NCBI RefSeq assembly: GCF_000383615.1
Contig: NZ_KB911582.1
Location: forward strand, 714,425-778,424
Reading direction: 5' to 3'
DNA length: 64,000 bases
Source of the DNA: Streptomyces canus 299MFChir4.1
GTDB lineage: Bacteria > Actinomycetota > Actinomycetes > Streptomycetales > Streptomycetaceae
Part shown: positions 33,884 through 41,972 of the stretch, in pieces
How positions within the stretch are numbered: position 1 is the stretch's first letter
How the letters are laid out: each line of letters opens with the position of its first letter
Program-made: the position numbers and the translations under genes
Notes under the pieces: model-generated
What the model was told of the DNA's origin: nothing
Databases searched by the model: none
The model's input: the letters and a program-made list of their open reading frames with translations, nothing else

Positions 33884-35230
33884 ATGGCCAATTTCTCGAA
33901 GTCGAACGTGCCGCAGTTCGCGATGGACGTCTACCAGAACGAGTACCTGCCCGAGGGCGGCCGCGAGGTCAACGCGATCGTCACGGTGACCTCGACCGGC
34001 GGCGGCACGATCGGAAGCTCGGTCGGTGCCCCGCACCTCTGGTCGGCGGGACAGGGCCCCTCGGCCGCGGTCGCGATCATGGTCGACTGCTCGGGCTCCA
34101 TGGACTACCCGCCGACCAAGATGCGCAACGCCCGCGACGCCACGGCCGCCGCGATCGACACCCTGCGCGACGGTGTGCACTTCGCGGTGATCGGCGGCAC
34201 CCACGTGGCCAAGGAGGTGTATCCGGGGGACGGTCGCCTCGCGGTCGCCGACGCCACCACCCGCGACCAGGCCAAACAGGCCCTGCGCAGGCTCAGCGCG
34301 GGCGGCGGTACGGCCATCGGGACCTGGCTGCGCCTCGCCGACCGCCTGCTGTCCTCGGCGGACGTCGCCATCCGCCACGGCATCCTGCTCACCGACGGGC
34401 GCAACGAGCACGAGGCGCCGGAGGACCTCAAGGCCTCCCTCGACTCCTGCGCGGGGCGTTTCACCTGCGACGCCCGGGGCGTGGGCACCGACTGGGAAGT
34501 GAAAGAAGTCACAGGGATCGCCTCCGCCCTGCTCGGGACCGCCGACATCGTCGCCGACCCGGCCGCCCTCGCCGCCGACTTCACGCAGATGATGGAGACG
34601 GCCATGGGCAAGGAGGTCGCGGACGTCGCCCTGCGCGTGTGGACTCCGGTGGGCACCACCATCAAGTTCGTCAAGCAGGTCGCGCCCACCGTCGAGGAGC
34701 TCACCGACCGCCGCACCGAGGCCGGTCCGCGGGCCGGGGACTACCCCACCGGCTCCTGGGGAGACGAGTCCCGTGACTACCACGTCTGCGTCGAGGTCCC
34801 GGCCGCGAACATCGGCCAGGAGATGCTCGCCGCCCGGGTCTCGCTGGTCGTCCCGCAGCCCGACGGCACCCCGCAGAACCTGGGCGCACAGGGTCTCGTC
34901 AGGGCCGTGTGGACCGACGACATGGTCGCCTCGACGTCGATCAACCCCCAGGTCGCCCACTACACCGGCCAGGCCGAACTGGCACAGGCCATCCAACAAG
35001 GGCTCGATCTCCGCAAAGCGGGCGATATCGATGGAGCAACGGCCAAACTGGGCCGGGCCGTTCAGCTCGCGAGCGACTCCGGGAACGCCGATACTGCGAA
35101 ACTCCTTTCGAAGGTGGTCGACGTGGTCGATGCCACGACAGGTACTGTGCGACTGAAGGCGAAGGTCGAGGAGGCCGACGAGATGACTCTCGAGACCCGG
35201 TCGACAAAGACTGTTCGTGTAAAGAAGTAG
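33884..35230 (+). CDS. VWA-domain protein
   Basis: The 448-residue protein has a von Willebrand A domain. MIDAS residues are visible: D68-C-S70-G-S72 (DCSGSM), the Thr in AGGGTAIGTWLRLADR, and the Asp in ILLTDGRNEHE. The C-terminal half carries a beta-rich region (RVWTPVGTTIKFVKQV) and a short helical TPR-like segment (LAQAIQQGLDLRKAGDIDGA). No signal peptide, so it is probably cytosolic and binds a metal-dependent protein partner. It lies between the PP2C and FHA genes with a ~98-base leader that has no visible terminator. It is likely part of the PknG signalling operon; its exact job is unknown. Confidence 0.88.
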   Translation: MANFSKSNVPQFAMDVYQNEYLPEGGREVNAIVTVTSTGGGTIGSSVGAPHLWSAGQGPSAAVAIMVDCSGSMDYPPTKMRNARDATAAAIDTLRDGVHFAVIGGTHVAKEVYPGDGRLAVADATTRDQAKQALRRLSAGGGTAIGTWLRLADRLLSSADVAIRHGILLTDGRNEHEAPEDLKASLDSCAGRFTCDARGVGTDWEVKEVTGIASALLGTADIVADPAALAADFTQMMETAMGKEVADVALRVWTPVGTTIKFVKQVAPTVEELTDRRTEAGPRAGDYPTGSWGDESRDYHVCVEVPAANIGQEMLAARVSLVVPQPDGTPQNLGAQGLVRAVWTDDMVASTSINPQVAHYTGQAELAQAIQQGLDLRKAGDIDGATAKLGRAVQLASDSGNADTAKLLSKVVDVVDATTGTVRLKAKVEEADEMTLETRSTKTVRVKK

Positions 35231-35279
35231 ACAGTTTCCGACGTAGAAGTTCCCTGATCCGAGAGGGGGAAGCGCCGAC

Positions 35280-37037
35280 ATGCCGACCTGCCCGAACGGA
35301 CACCAGTCGGGTTCCGACGACTGGTGCGAGGTCTGCGGTCACCGCATGGCCGGTGCCGTACCTCCACCCCCTCCGCCGCCGCCCGGTCCGGGTGGAGGCG
35401 GCTACGGCTTCCCGCCGCCCGGCGGTCCCGGGGGCCAGCCCGGGGGACGTCCCCCTCTGTCCTCCGTACCGGACCCCGAACCGGAGCTCTGCCCGCAGTG
35501 CCGTACGCCCCGTGAGGGCGGTGCGCCCTTCTGCGAGGAGTGCCGGTGGAACTTCCTGACGAACACGGCGACCTCGTACACCCCGGCCGCCCCGCGCCCG
35601 CCGGCCGGCTCCGGCGGCCCGCCCTCGCACTTCCAGCAGCAGGCGGGACCCGGTCCGTCCTTCGGCGGCGGCGGTGACTCGTACGAGTACCAGGGCTCGC
35701 GCCCGTCCCAGGTGAACCGCCCCGCAGAACCGATCCCCTTCGGCTCGGAGCCGTCGGGCCGCTCGGGTCCGGGCGGTCCCGGTGGTGGTCCTGGCGGTCC
35801 TGGTGGTCTGCAGGGCTTCCCCGGTGACCCGTCCCGCCCCGGCCCGGGTGGTCCCGGCGGCCCTGGTTCCTCCGGTCCTTCCGGTTTCCCGGGCGGCCCT
35901 GGCGCGCCCGGCGGTCCCGGCCCGTCCGGTTACCCCGGCGGTCCCGGTTACCCCGGCGGTCCCGGTCAGTCCGGCCCCGGTGGTCAGCAGGGCTTCCCGG
36001 GTGACCCCGGACGTCCCGGTGCACCCAACCCCTCCGGTTACCCGAACGGCCCCGGCGGACCCGGTGGCCCCGGTGGCCCCGGTCCTTCCGGTTTCCCCAA
36101 TCAGTCCGGTCCTGGTGGCCCCGGCGGTTACGGCTACCCGCAGCCCGGCTCGCCCCAGGCGCCTTCCGGTCCCGGCGGCCCCCAGGGCTTCGGCGGCCCG
36201 CCCACCCAGCCCGGCCCGGGCGGCCCCGGTGCCCCGCAGGGCTTCCCCGGTGACCCGTCCCGCCCCGGCCCGGGTGGTCCCGGCGGTCCGCCGCACTTCG
36301 GTGCGGACCCCTCCCGCCCGGTCCCGCCGCCCCCGGGCCCGACCCCGCCCGCCGGCCCCGGCGGCACGAGCGGTGCCCCGCAGGGCTTCCAGGCGCAGGG
36401 CGCCTCGGCCCCGCCCGCCTTCCCGCAGGAGACCAACCGGCCCCAGCAGGGCGGTGCGCCCTTCGGTGGCGGCGGCGCCGACGACTGGGTCATCTCCCCG
36501 CCGTCCTCCACCGCCCCCGGAGGTCCCGGTGGTCCCGGCAACAACCCCGGTCCCGGCGGCTACGGCTACCCGCAGCCCGGCGCCACCCAGGCCCCGCCCG
36601 CACCCCCCGGCCCGTCCTTCCCGCAGCAGCCGGCGACCTGGACGGCGACCATCGGTCCGGACCGCGACTACTTCATGGCGATGATGCAGCGCTCCGGTCC
36701 CGAGGCCGCGGGCCTGAACCTGCCCGCGTACTCCCCCGAGCAGCAGCGCACCCTCACCGGCAACCAGCTCACCATCGGCCGCCGCCGGCACTCCACCGGT
36801 GACACCCCCGACGTCGACCTGTCGGTGCCGCCGGAGGACCCGGGCGTCTCGCACCAGCACGCGGTGCTGGTCCAGCAGCCGGACGGCTCCTGGGCGGTCG
36901 TCGACCAGAACTCGACGAACGGCACCACGGTCAACGGCGCCGAGGAGCCCATCACGCCGTTCGTGCCGGTGCCGCTCCAGGACGGCGACCGGGTGCATGT
37001 CGGCGCCTGGACGACGATCACGATCCGCCGCGGTTAG
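35280..37037 (+). CDS. FHA-domain protein with zinc ribbons and collagen-like Gly-Pro repeats
   Basis: The 585-residue protein has N-terminal ribbon Cys at CPNGHQ and CEVCGHRM, a second set at CPQCRTPREGG and CEECRWNF (~75-95), then a very long Gly/Pro region (~150-430). The latter contains runs of G-x-y triplets such as GFPGDPSRPGPGGPGGPG. A C-terminal FHA domain (~490-585) follows: LTIGRRRHSTGD, GVSHQHAVL and the phosphothreonine-binding NSTNGTTVNG. FHA proteins bind phospho-Thr peptides; in the mycobacterial pathway the PknG substrate GarA is an FHA protein. It may therefore be the effector of this operon. The repeat linker is unusual for that role. Confidence 0.9.
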   Translation: MPTCPNGHQSGSDDWCEVCGHRMAGAVPPPPPPPPGPGGGGYGFPPPGGPGGQPGGRPPLSSVPDPEPELCPQCRTPREGGAPFCEECRWNFLTNTATSYTPAAPRPPAGSGGPPSHFQQQAGPGPSFGGGGDSYEYQGSRPSQVNRPAEPIPFGSEPSGRSGPGGPGGGPGGPGGLQGFPGDPSRPGPGGPGGPGSSGPSGFPGGPGAPGGPGPSGYPGGPGYPGGPGQSGPGGQQGFPGDPGRPGAPNPSGYPNGPGGPGGPGGPGPSGFPNQSGPGGPGGYGYPQPGSPQAPSGPGGPQGFGGPPTQPGPGGPGAPQGFPGDPSRPGPGGPGGPPHFGADPSRPVPPPPGPTPPAGPGGTSGAPQGFQAQGASAPPAFPQETNRPQQGGAPFGGGGADDWVISPPSSTAPGGPGGPGNNPGPGGYGYPQPGATQAPPAPPGPSFPQQPATWTATIGPDRDYFMAMMQRSGPEAAGLNLPAYSPEQQRTLTGNQLTIGRRRHSTGDTPDVDLSVPPEDPGVSHQHAVLVQQPDGSWAVVDQNSTNGTTVNGAEEPITPFVPVPLQDGDRVHVGAWTTITIRRG

Positions 37038-37060
37038 CCGTCACGGCTGAGAACGGCACG

Positions 37061-38077
37061 TCACCGGAGGGGCCACGTACACGGTCCCTCCGGGTCGTCC
37101 AGCCACGCCCACTCCCGGTCCCCGCTGACCGTGATGCCGTACCGCTCACGGCGCGGCTGCCCCTCCCGCTCCCACAGCTCGTACGCCTCCCGCGGTTCGA
37201 GGCTGCCGCGGGTCAGGGCCAGCAGGAACCGGAACAGCTCGCTCTCCCGGGCCCGGCGCGGAAGAGCGTCCAGGTCGGCGGGCCCCTCGTCCGGCCGGTC
37301 CGCGCCACGCAACGGCACGAAGTAGGCGGGCGTGTGCAGGAACCGCCCCTCGGCGTGCCCGGCGTCCCGCACGGTCAGGACGATCAGGCCGGTGGCGAGC
37401 GGGCTCAGGATGCGTGCCCCGGGGCGGCACTGGGCGAGCCAGGCGGTCGGGACCGAGGCCAGGGTGCAGGTGGCGATGATCCGGTCGAAGGGGGCGCGTT
37501 CGGGCACCCCGCGCGCGCCGTCGCCGGTGACGACGACGGGGTGGTACCCGGCGGCGGCCAGATGCCTGCGCGCCGCCTCGGTGATCTCCGCTTCCAGGTC
37601 GACGGTGGTGACGCGGTCGTCGCCGAGCCGGTGTGCGAGCAGGGCCGCGTTGTAGCCGGTGCCGGCGCCGATCTCCAGGACCCGGTCGCCGTCCCGTACC
37701 CGCAGCTCGGCCAGCATCATCGCCATCAGCGAGGGCTGGCTGCTGGAGGAGACCAGTTCGCCGTCGCGCAGCCGGGTGGCCAGCGGGGCGTCGGCGTAGG
37801 CCCCGCGGACCCACTTCTCCCGGGTGCGCGGGTCCGGGCTCTCGCCCCAGCGCCGCTCGTAGCCGCCCTCCCCCACTCTCGAATGCGCTCGAGCGGGGGG
37901 ACCCCCACCGCCGACGTAGTAGTAGGGCACGAACAGGTGCCGGGGCACCGCCTCGAAGGCCGCCCGCCATCCCGGGTCGGCGGCCCAGGCCCCGCTCGCG
38001 TCGATCTCCCGCACCAGCGCGGCCCGCGCGGCGGCGGCGAGTTCGGCGAGGTCCCTGTCGAGAGCGTGCGCGCCCAT
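37061..38077 (-). CDS. Protein-L-isoaspartate O-methyltransferase-like protein
   Basis: The ~338-residue protein has the PIMT start region (FEAVPRHLFVPYYYV), the SSSQPSLMAMML segment, the SAM-binding motif VLEIGAGTGYNAALLA (~137-152), DLEAEI and VTGDGARGVPERAPFDRIIA. PIMTs methylate damaged isoaspartyl residues for repair; streptomycetes carry several paralogues, some with RiPP or unknown roles. A Gly/Pro/Arg stretch near residues 55-70 corresponds to an inserted streptomycete repeat element and is not family sequence. The start is uncertain: the ATG at 38077 has GGAGG only two bases away, and a GTG at 38092 is an alternative. Convergent to the FHA gene, 23 bases apart. Confidence 0.8.
   Translation of the reverse strand: MGAHALDRDLAELAAAARAALVREIDASGAWAADPGWRAAFEAVPRHLFVPYYYVGGGGPPARAHSRVGEGGYERRWGESPDPRTREKWVRGAYADAPLATRLRDGELVSSSSQPSLMAMMLAELRVRDGDRVLEIGAGTGYNAALLAHRLGDDRVTTVDLEAEITEAARRHLAAAGYHPVVVTGDGARGVPERAPFDRIIATCTLASVPTAWLAQCRPGARILSPLATGLIVLTVRDAGHAEGRFLHTPAYFVPLRGADRPDEGPADLDALPRRARESELFRFLLALTRGSLEPREAYELWEREGQPRRERYGITVSGDREWAWLDDPEGPCTWPLR
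37867..37908. repeat. Streptomyces dispersed repeat inserted in frame
   Basis: CTCCCCCACTCTCGAATGCG followed by CTCGAGCGGGGGGACCCCC matches, from memory, a short GC-rich element scattered through many Streptomyces genomes (CACTCTCG...CTCGAGCGGGGGGACCCCCA). Here it lies inside the PIMT-like gene and encodes about 14 extra Gly/Pro/Arg/Ser residues without breaking the frame. Confidence 0.6.
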
Positions 38078-38145
38078 ACCTCCACTCTGCACCCTGCGCG
38101 CAGGAGGTCCTAAGCCTTGAGTCCTGGTCCACCCCGTCTGAGACC

Positions 38146-38559
38146 ATGGTTGACGTGAAAGAGATCCGGCGCGGCACGCTTCAGACGCAGACCTTCTACG
38201 AGCAGGTCGGCGGGGAGGAGACCTTCCGCCGCCTCGTCCACCGTTTCTACGAGGGGGTGGCCGAGGACCCCATCCTGCGGCCCATGTACCCCGAGGAGGA
38301 CCTCGGCCCGGCCGAGGAGCGCCTCACGCTGTTCCTGATGCAGTACTGGGGCGGCCCCACCACGTACAGCGACAACCGCGGTCACCCCCGGCTGCGCATG
38401 CGGCACGCTCCCTTCGTCGTCAACCGTGAGGCGCACGACGCGTGGCTGCGGCACATGCGGGACGCCGTCGACGAACTCGGCCTGTCCGAGGAGCACGAGA
38501 CACAGCTGTGGAACTACCTGACGTACGCGGCCGCTTCGATGGTGAACACCGCAGAGTGA
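38146..38559 (+). CDS. glbO: Truncated hemoglobin, group II
   Basis: The 137-residue globin has FYEQVGGEETFRRLVHRFYE with the B10 Tyr, GVAEDPILRPMYP, LFLMQYWGGPTTYSDNRGHP (group II Trp/Gly region) and LRMRHAPFVVNREAHDAWL with the proximal His F8. Length and motifs fit the HbO type, which bind oxygen and may assist respiration or detoxify NO and peroxide. SD is weak. A GTG three codons later is an alternative start. Downstream, ~190 bases with several palindromes precede an ABC operon. Confidence 0.92.
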   Translation: MVDVKEIRRGTLQTQTFYEQVGGEETFRRLVHRFYEGVAEDPILRPMYPEEDLGPAEERLTLFLMQYWGGPTTYSDNRGHPRLRMRHAPFVVNREAHDAWLRHMRDAVDELGLSEEHETQLWNYLTYAAASMVNTAE

Positions 38560-38594
38560 TGACCGGCGACTGATCTCCGCCGACTGATCACCCC

Positions 38595-38663
38595 TCAGTG
38601 ACTGCCGGTCACTGATTGCCGGATTCCGGTCACGCGGGACCGGATTGCGGTCACAATCCGGTC
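38595..38663. promoter_or_regulatory. Two palindromes upstream of the large ABC permease operon
   Basis: TCAGTGAC-TGCCG-GTCACTGA (38595-38615) and GACCGGATTG-6-CAATCCGGTC (38638-38663) are both perfect inverted repeats. The first partly resembles the GTGAC/GTCAC halves of BldD-type sites but its centre differs. They could be operators for the ABC operon or a terminator set for glbO. No regulator gene is adjacent. Confidence 0.45.
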
Positions 38664-38746
38664 AAGCCCGGGCTACAAGCGCTTACCCGTGACCGTCCCC
38701 TCTGACATCCTCGCCGGAGATCTGGCACGACACGGCGGGGGGCCGG

Positions 38747-41700
38747 GTGACGGGGTTCGGGGGAATCGCGCGTTTCGTGTTCCTGCGTGCGCGGGCGCAC
38801 CGGCTGCTGATCGCCGCCGCGTTGCTCACGGTCCTGCTCACCACGGCGGTCCTCGCGACCCTGACCGCCTACTCCGGCGCGATCGGTGACGCGGCCCTGC
38901 GCCACTCCCTCGACGACCCGCGCAACGCCGCCGACACCGTGCTGGTCGTCAAGGCCGACGTACCCGAGGACCGCCGTAAGGCCGCCGACACCGCCGTACG
39001 CAAGGTGGCGCGGCAGACCTTCGACGGACTGCCGGTGAGCGTGCGGACGTTCCTGCGGTCCGGCCCGTACGCGCTGCCGCGCTCGCTGCAGCCCGAGTCG
39101 GCGCGGTCCGGGGACCCGGACCTGACCCACTTCGCGGCCCTGGACCGCAGCCGGCTGCGGCTGGTCGCGGGGCGGCTGCCCCGGCCGGCCGGGGGGCTGG
39201 TCGAGGTGGCGCTCCCGCAGACCGCCGCCCGCGCCCTCCACCTCGGCCCCGGCGCCCGTTTCACCCTGGCCGACCGGCTGCGCGGCCCGGCGGTGCGGGT
39301 CACGGTGACCGGCCTGTACCGGCCGGTCCGCACGGACGACTCGTACTGGCTCCTCGACGACCTGCACGGGCGGGGCATCAACAAGCTCGACTTCACGACG
39401 TACGGCCCCTTGCTCGCCGATCCCGCGGTCCTGACCGACGGGAGGGTGAGCGTCGGGACGTCGGGGTGGGTGGCCAGGGCCGACTTCGCCACGGTGACGA
39501 CCGCGCGCTCGGACGTGCTGCGGAAGTCGGCCGTCGCGGGGAACGCGGCGCTGCGCAAGGAGTCCTCCCTCGGCGGTGCCACGACCGCCTCGACCTCGCT
39601 GCCCGAGGTCCTCGACCGCACCGACCGCTCCCTGCTCGTCTCCCGCTCGACCCTGCTGATCGTCGCCCTGCAACTGGTGCTCCTCGCGGGCTGCGCGCTG
39701 CTGCTGGTGGCGGGGCTGCTGAGCAGCGAGCGCACCGGCGAGAGCCGACTGCTGCTGGCCCGCGGCTCCTCGCGGGCCCGGATCGCGGGCCTCGCCGCCC
39801 TGGAGGGGGCACTGCTCGCGGTGCCCGCGCTGCTGTCCGCGCCGCTGCTGGCGGCTCCCCTGACCCGGATGCTGGCCGGGCGGGGACCGCTGGCCCGGAT
39901 CGGGCTGCACCTGGAGGTGCCGTCGGGCGGGCGGCCCGCGGTGTGGCTGGTGGCGGGGGCGGTGGCGTTCGGGTGTGCGCTGGCGGTGACCCTGCCCGCG
40001 CTGACCTCGTCGTTCGCGCGCGGCCGGGCCCGGGCGCTGCCCGGTGCGGTGCGCTCGGGGGCGGACCTGGGGCTGCTGGCCGTGGCCGGGGTGGCGTACT
40101 TCCAGCTCAGCCGTCAGACCTCCGGAGCCGTGTCCGACGACACCTCCGGCACGCTGGGTGTGGATCCGCTGCTGGTGGCGGCGCCCGCGCTCGCGCTGCT
40201 GGCCGGGACCGTCCTGACGCTGCGGCTGCTGCCGCCGCTGGCCCGGCTCGCCGAACACCGGGCGACCGGCGGGCGCGGGCTGACCGCGGCCCTGGCGGGC
40301 TGGCAGATCGCCCGCCGCCCCATGCGCGGGGCGGGCCCGGTGCTGCTGCTGGTCCTCGCGATGGCGCTGGGCATGCTGGCGATCGGACAGGCCGCCTCCT
40401 GGAACCGTTCGCAGTCCGACCAGGCGGACTTCCGGGCCGGCGCACCGGTGCGGGTGCTCGCCCCCGGGAACGCGGGTCCCGGCCGCACCGAGCAGTACGC
40501 GGCCGTCGCGGGCGTACGGCAGACCGCCCCCGCCGCCCGGTCCGAACTGCCCCTGTCCGGCAGCCGGTCGGCGACCGTGCTGGCACTGGACACCTCGCGC
40601 GCCACCATGCTGATCCGTCCCGACCTGCACTCCGGACCCTTCCTCCGGGGTCTGGGCCCCAACGGCGCGGTCGCGGGGGTGAAGGTGCCCACGGACACGG
40701 CCCGGCTACGGCTGACGGCGACCCTGCGCAGCTCCGTCCCGAGCACGACGGGACAGGTCGCCGTCACCCTGGTGGACGCCTACGGCACCCCCTACCGGCT
40801 CCCGGCCGGCCAACTCTCCGCCGACGGCCGGCCCCACCCGCTGGACGTCTATGTGTCCGGGGGCCCGCTGACCCTCACCACCCTGGAACTGGTCGTCACC
40901 GTCCCGAGCGGCAAGGCCGACCGACAGCGCCTCACCGTCACCGAGTTGACGACCACGGACACCGAAGGGACGGTACGGCGGCTCGCGTCGCCGACCGACT
41001 GGGGGGCCGGCTCGCGGACCGACGGGGTGGGTTCCACACCGGACCCCAAGACCAAACCCACCACACCGCGCCTGAGTTCGGGACCCGGGGGGCTGAGCGT
41101 GGACTACGGCACCGGGTTCATCCCGGGGGACGACGTCTGGAGCTCGGGGTCGCTGACGGTCCGTCTCAAGGCACCGCAGCCGAAGGCCGTCGGGATCAAG
41201 GCCGTCGCCACCGAGAGCTTCCTCGCCTCGACGGGCGCGGCCGTCGGGGACAGCCTGGACGTGCCGCTGAACGGAGAGACGGTACCGGTGCGGATCGTGC
41301 GCGCTATACGGGAGTTGCCCACCGTCTCGGACGACGGCGGGGCCCTGTTGATCGATCTGCGGACCGTGAACCGGGAGTTGCAGGAGGAGTCCGGCCGCGC
41401 TGTGGAGCCGACCGAATGGTGGCTGTCGACGGAGCCGGGCGCGTCGGACAGGGTCGCGGCGGCGCTGCGGGCCCGGCCCGACATGGACCCCGCGCAGGTC
41501 GTGGTACGGGACGAACTCGCCGGGCAGCTGCGCGACGACCCGTTCGGCACGGGCCCCGAGGCCGCGTTCGCCGCGGCGTCCGCGGTGGCGGCGGCGCTGG
41601 CCGCGGTCGGGTTCGCGGTGAGCGCGGCGGGGTCGCTGCGGGAGCGCGGCGCCGAGTTCGCCGTACTGCGCGCCCTGGGGGCCCCGAGGCGCCGGCTGGC

Positions 41701-41971
41701 CCGCGCGGTCGCCGTGGAACAGGGCGTCCTGGTGGTGCTCGCGCTGCTGGTGGGCGCGCTGCTGGGCACGGCGTTGACCCGGGCGGTGGTGCCGCTGATC
41801 GTGCTGACGGACGAGGCGACCAGACCGGTCCCGCGAGTCCTGGTCCAGCTCCCGCTCCCGCAGGCGGCCGCGCTGCTGGCGGCGGTGGCCGTCGTCCCGC
41901 TCCTGGTGACGGCGGCGCTGGCGCTGCGGCGGGCGGATCCGGCGCGGGCGCTGCGTGAGGGGGGTGAGTGA
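38747..41971 (+). CDS. Large FtsX-like ABC transporter permease 1
   Basis: The 1074-residue membrane protein has an N-terminal helix (~15-40), a ~230-residue extracytoplasmic domain, a helix cluster at ~295-425 (RLLLARGSSRARIAGLAALE is the coupling motif), more helices at ~430-545, a second long extracytoplasmic domain (~550-900), and a C-terminal FtsX block (~930-1074) with AEFAVLRALGAPRRRLARAV. This two-block layout is that of large actinobacterial MacB/FtsX-like permeases. It is the first gene of a four-gene unit with a second permease, a small repeat ORF and an ATPase. Substrate unknown; export of lipoproteins, peptides or antibiotics is typical. GTG start. Confidence 0.85.
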   Translation: MTGFGGIARFVFLRARAHRLLIAAALLTVLLTTAVLATLTAYSGAIGDAALRHSLDDPRNAADTVLVVKADVPEDRRKAADTAVRKVARQTFDGLPVSVRTFLRSGPYALPRSLQPESARSGDPDLTHFAALDRSRLRLVAGRLPRPAGGLVEVALPQTAARALHLGPGARFTLADRLRGPAVRVTVTGLYRPVRTDDSYWLLDDLHGRGINKLDFTTYGPLLADPAVLTDGRVSVGTSGWVARADFATVTTARSDVLRKSAVAGNAALRKESSLGGATTASTSLPEVLDRTDRSLLVSRSTLLIVALQLVLLAGCALLLVAGLLSSERTGESRLLLARGSSRARIAGLAALEGALLAVPALLSAPLLAAPLTRMLAGRGPLARIGLHLEVPSGGRPAVWLVAGAVAFGCALAVTLPALTSSFARGRARALPGAVRSGADLGLLAVAGVAYFQLSRQTSGAVSDDTSGTLGVDPLLVAAPALALLAGTVLTLRLLPPLARLAEHRATGGRGLTAALAGWQIARRPMRGAGPVLLLVLAMALGMLAIGQAASWNRSQSDQADFRAGAPVRVLAPGNAGPGRTEQYAAVAGVRQTAPAARSELPLSGSRSATVLALDTSRATMLIRPDLHSGPFLRGLGPNGAVAGVKVPTDTARLRLTATLRSSVPSTTGQVAVTLVDAYGTPYRLPAGQLSADGRPHPLDVYVSGGPLTLTTLELVVTVPSGKADRQRLTVTELTTTDTEGTVRRLASPTDWGAGSRTDGVGSTPDPKTKPTTPRLSSGPGGLSVDYGTGFIPGDDVWSSGSLTVRLKAPQPKAVGIKAVATESFLASTGAAVGDSLDVPLNGETVPVRIVRAIRELPTVSDDGGALLIDLRTVNRELQEESGRAVEPTEWWLSTEPGASDRVAAALRARPDMDPAQVVVRDELAGQLRDDPFGTGPEAAFAAASAVAAALAAVGFAVSAAGSLRERGAEFAVLRALGAPRRRLARAVAVEQGVLVVLALLVGALLGTALTRAVVPLIVLTDEATRPVPRVLVQLPLPQAAALLAAVAVVPLLVTAALALRRADPARALREGGE

Positions 41972-41972
41972 G

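Noticed and set aside
38595..38615. Firm call of a BldD binding site
   Set aside because: The outer GTGAC/GTCAC halves fit, but the centre departs from the published consensus as I recall it, so it is listed only as a palindrome.
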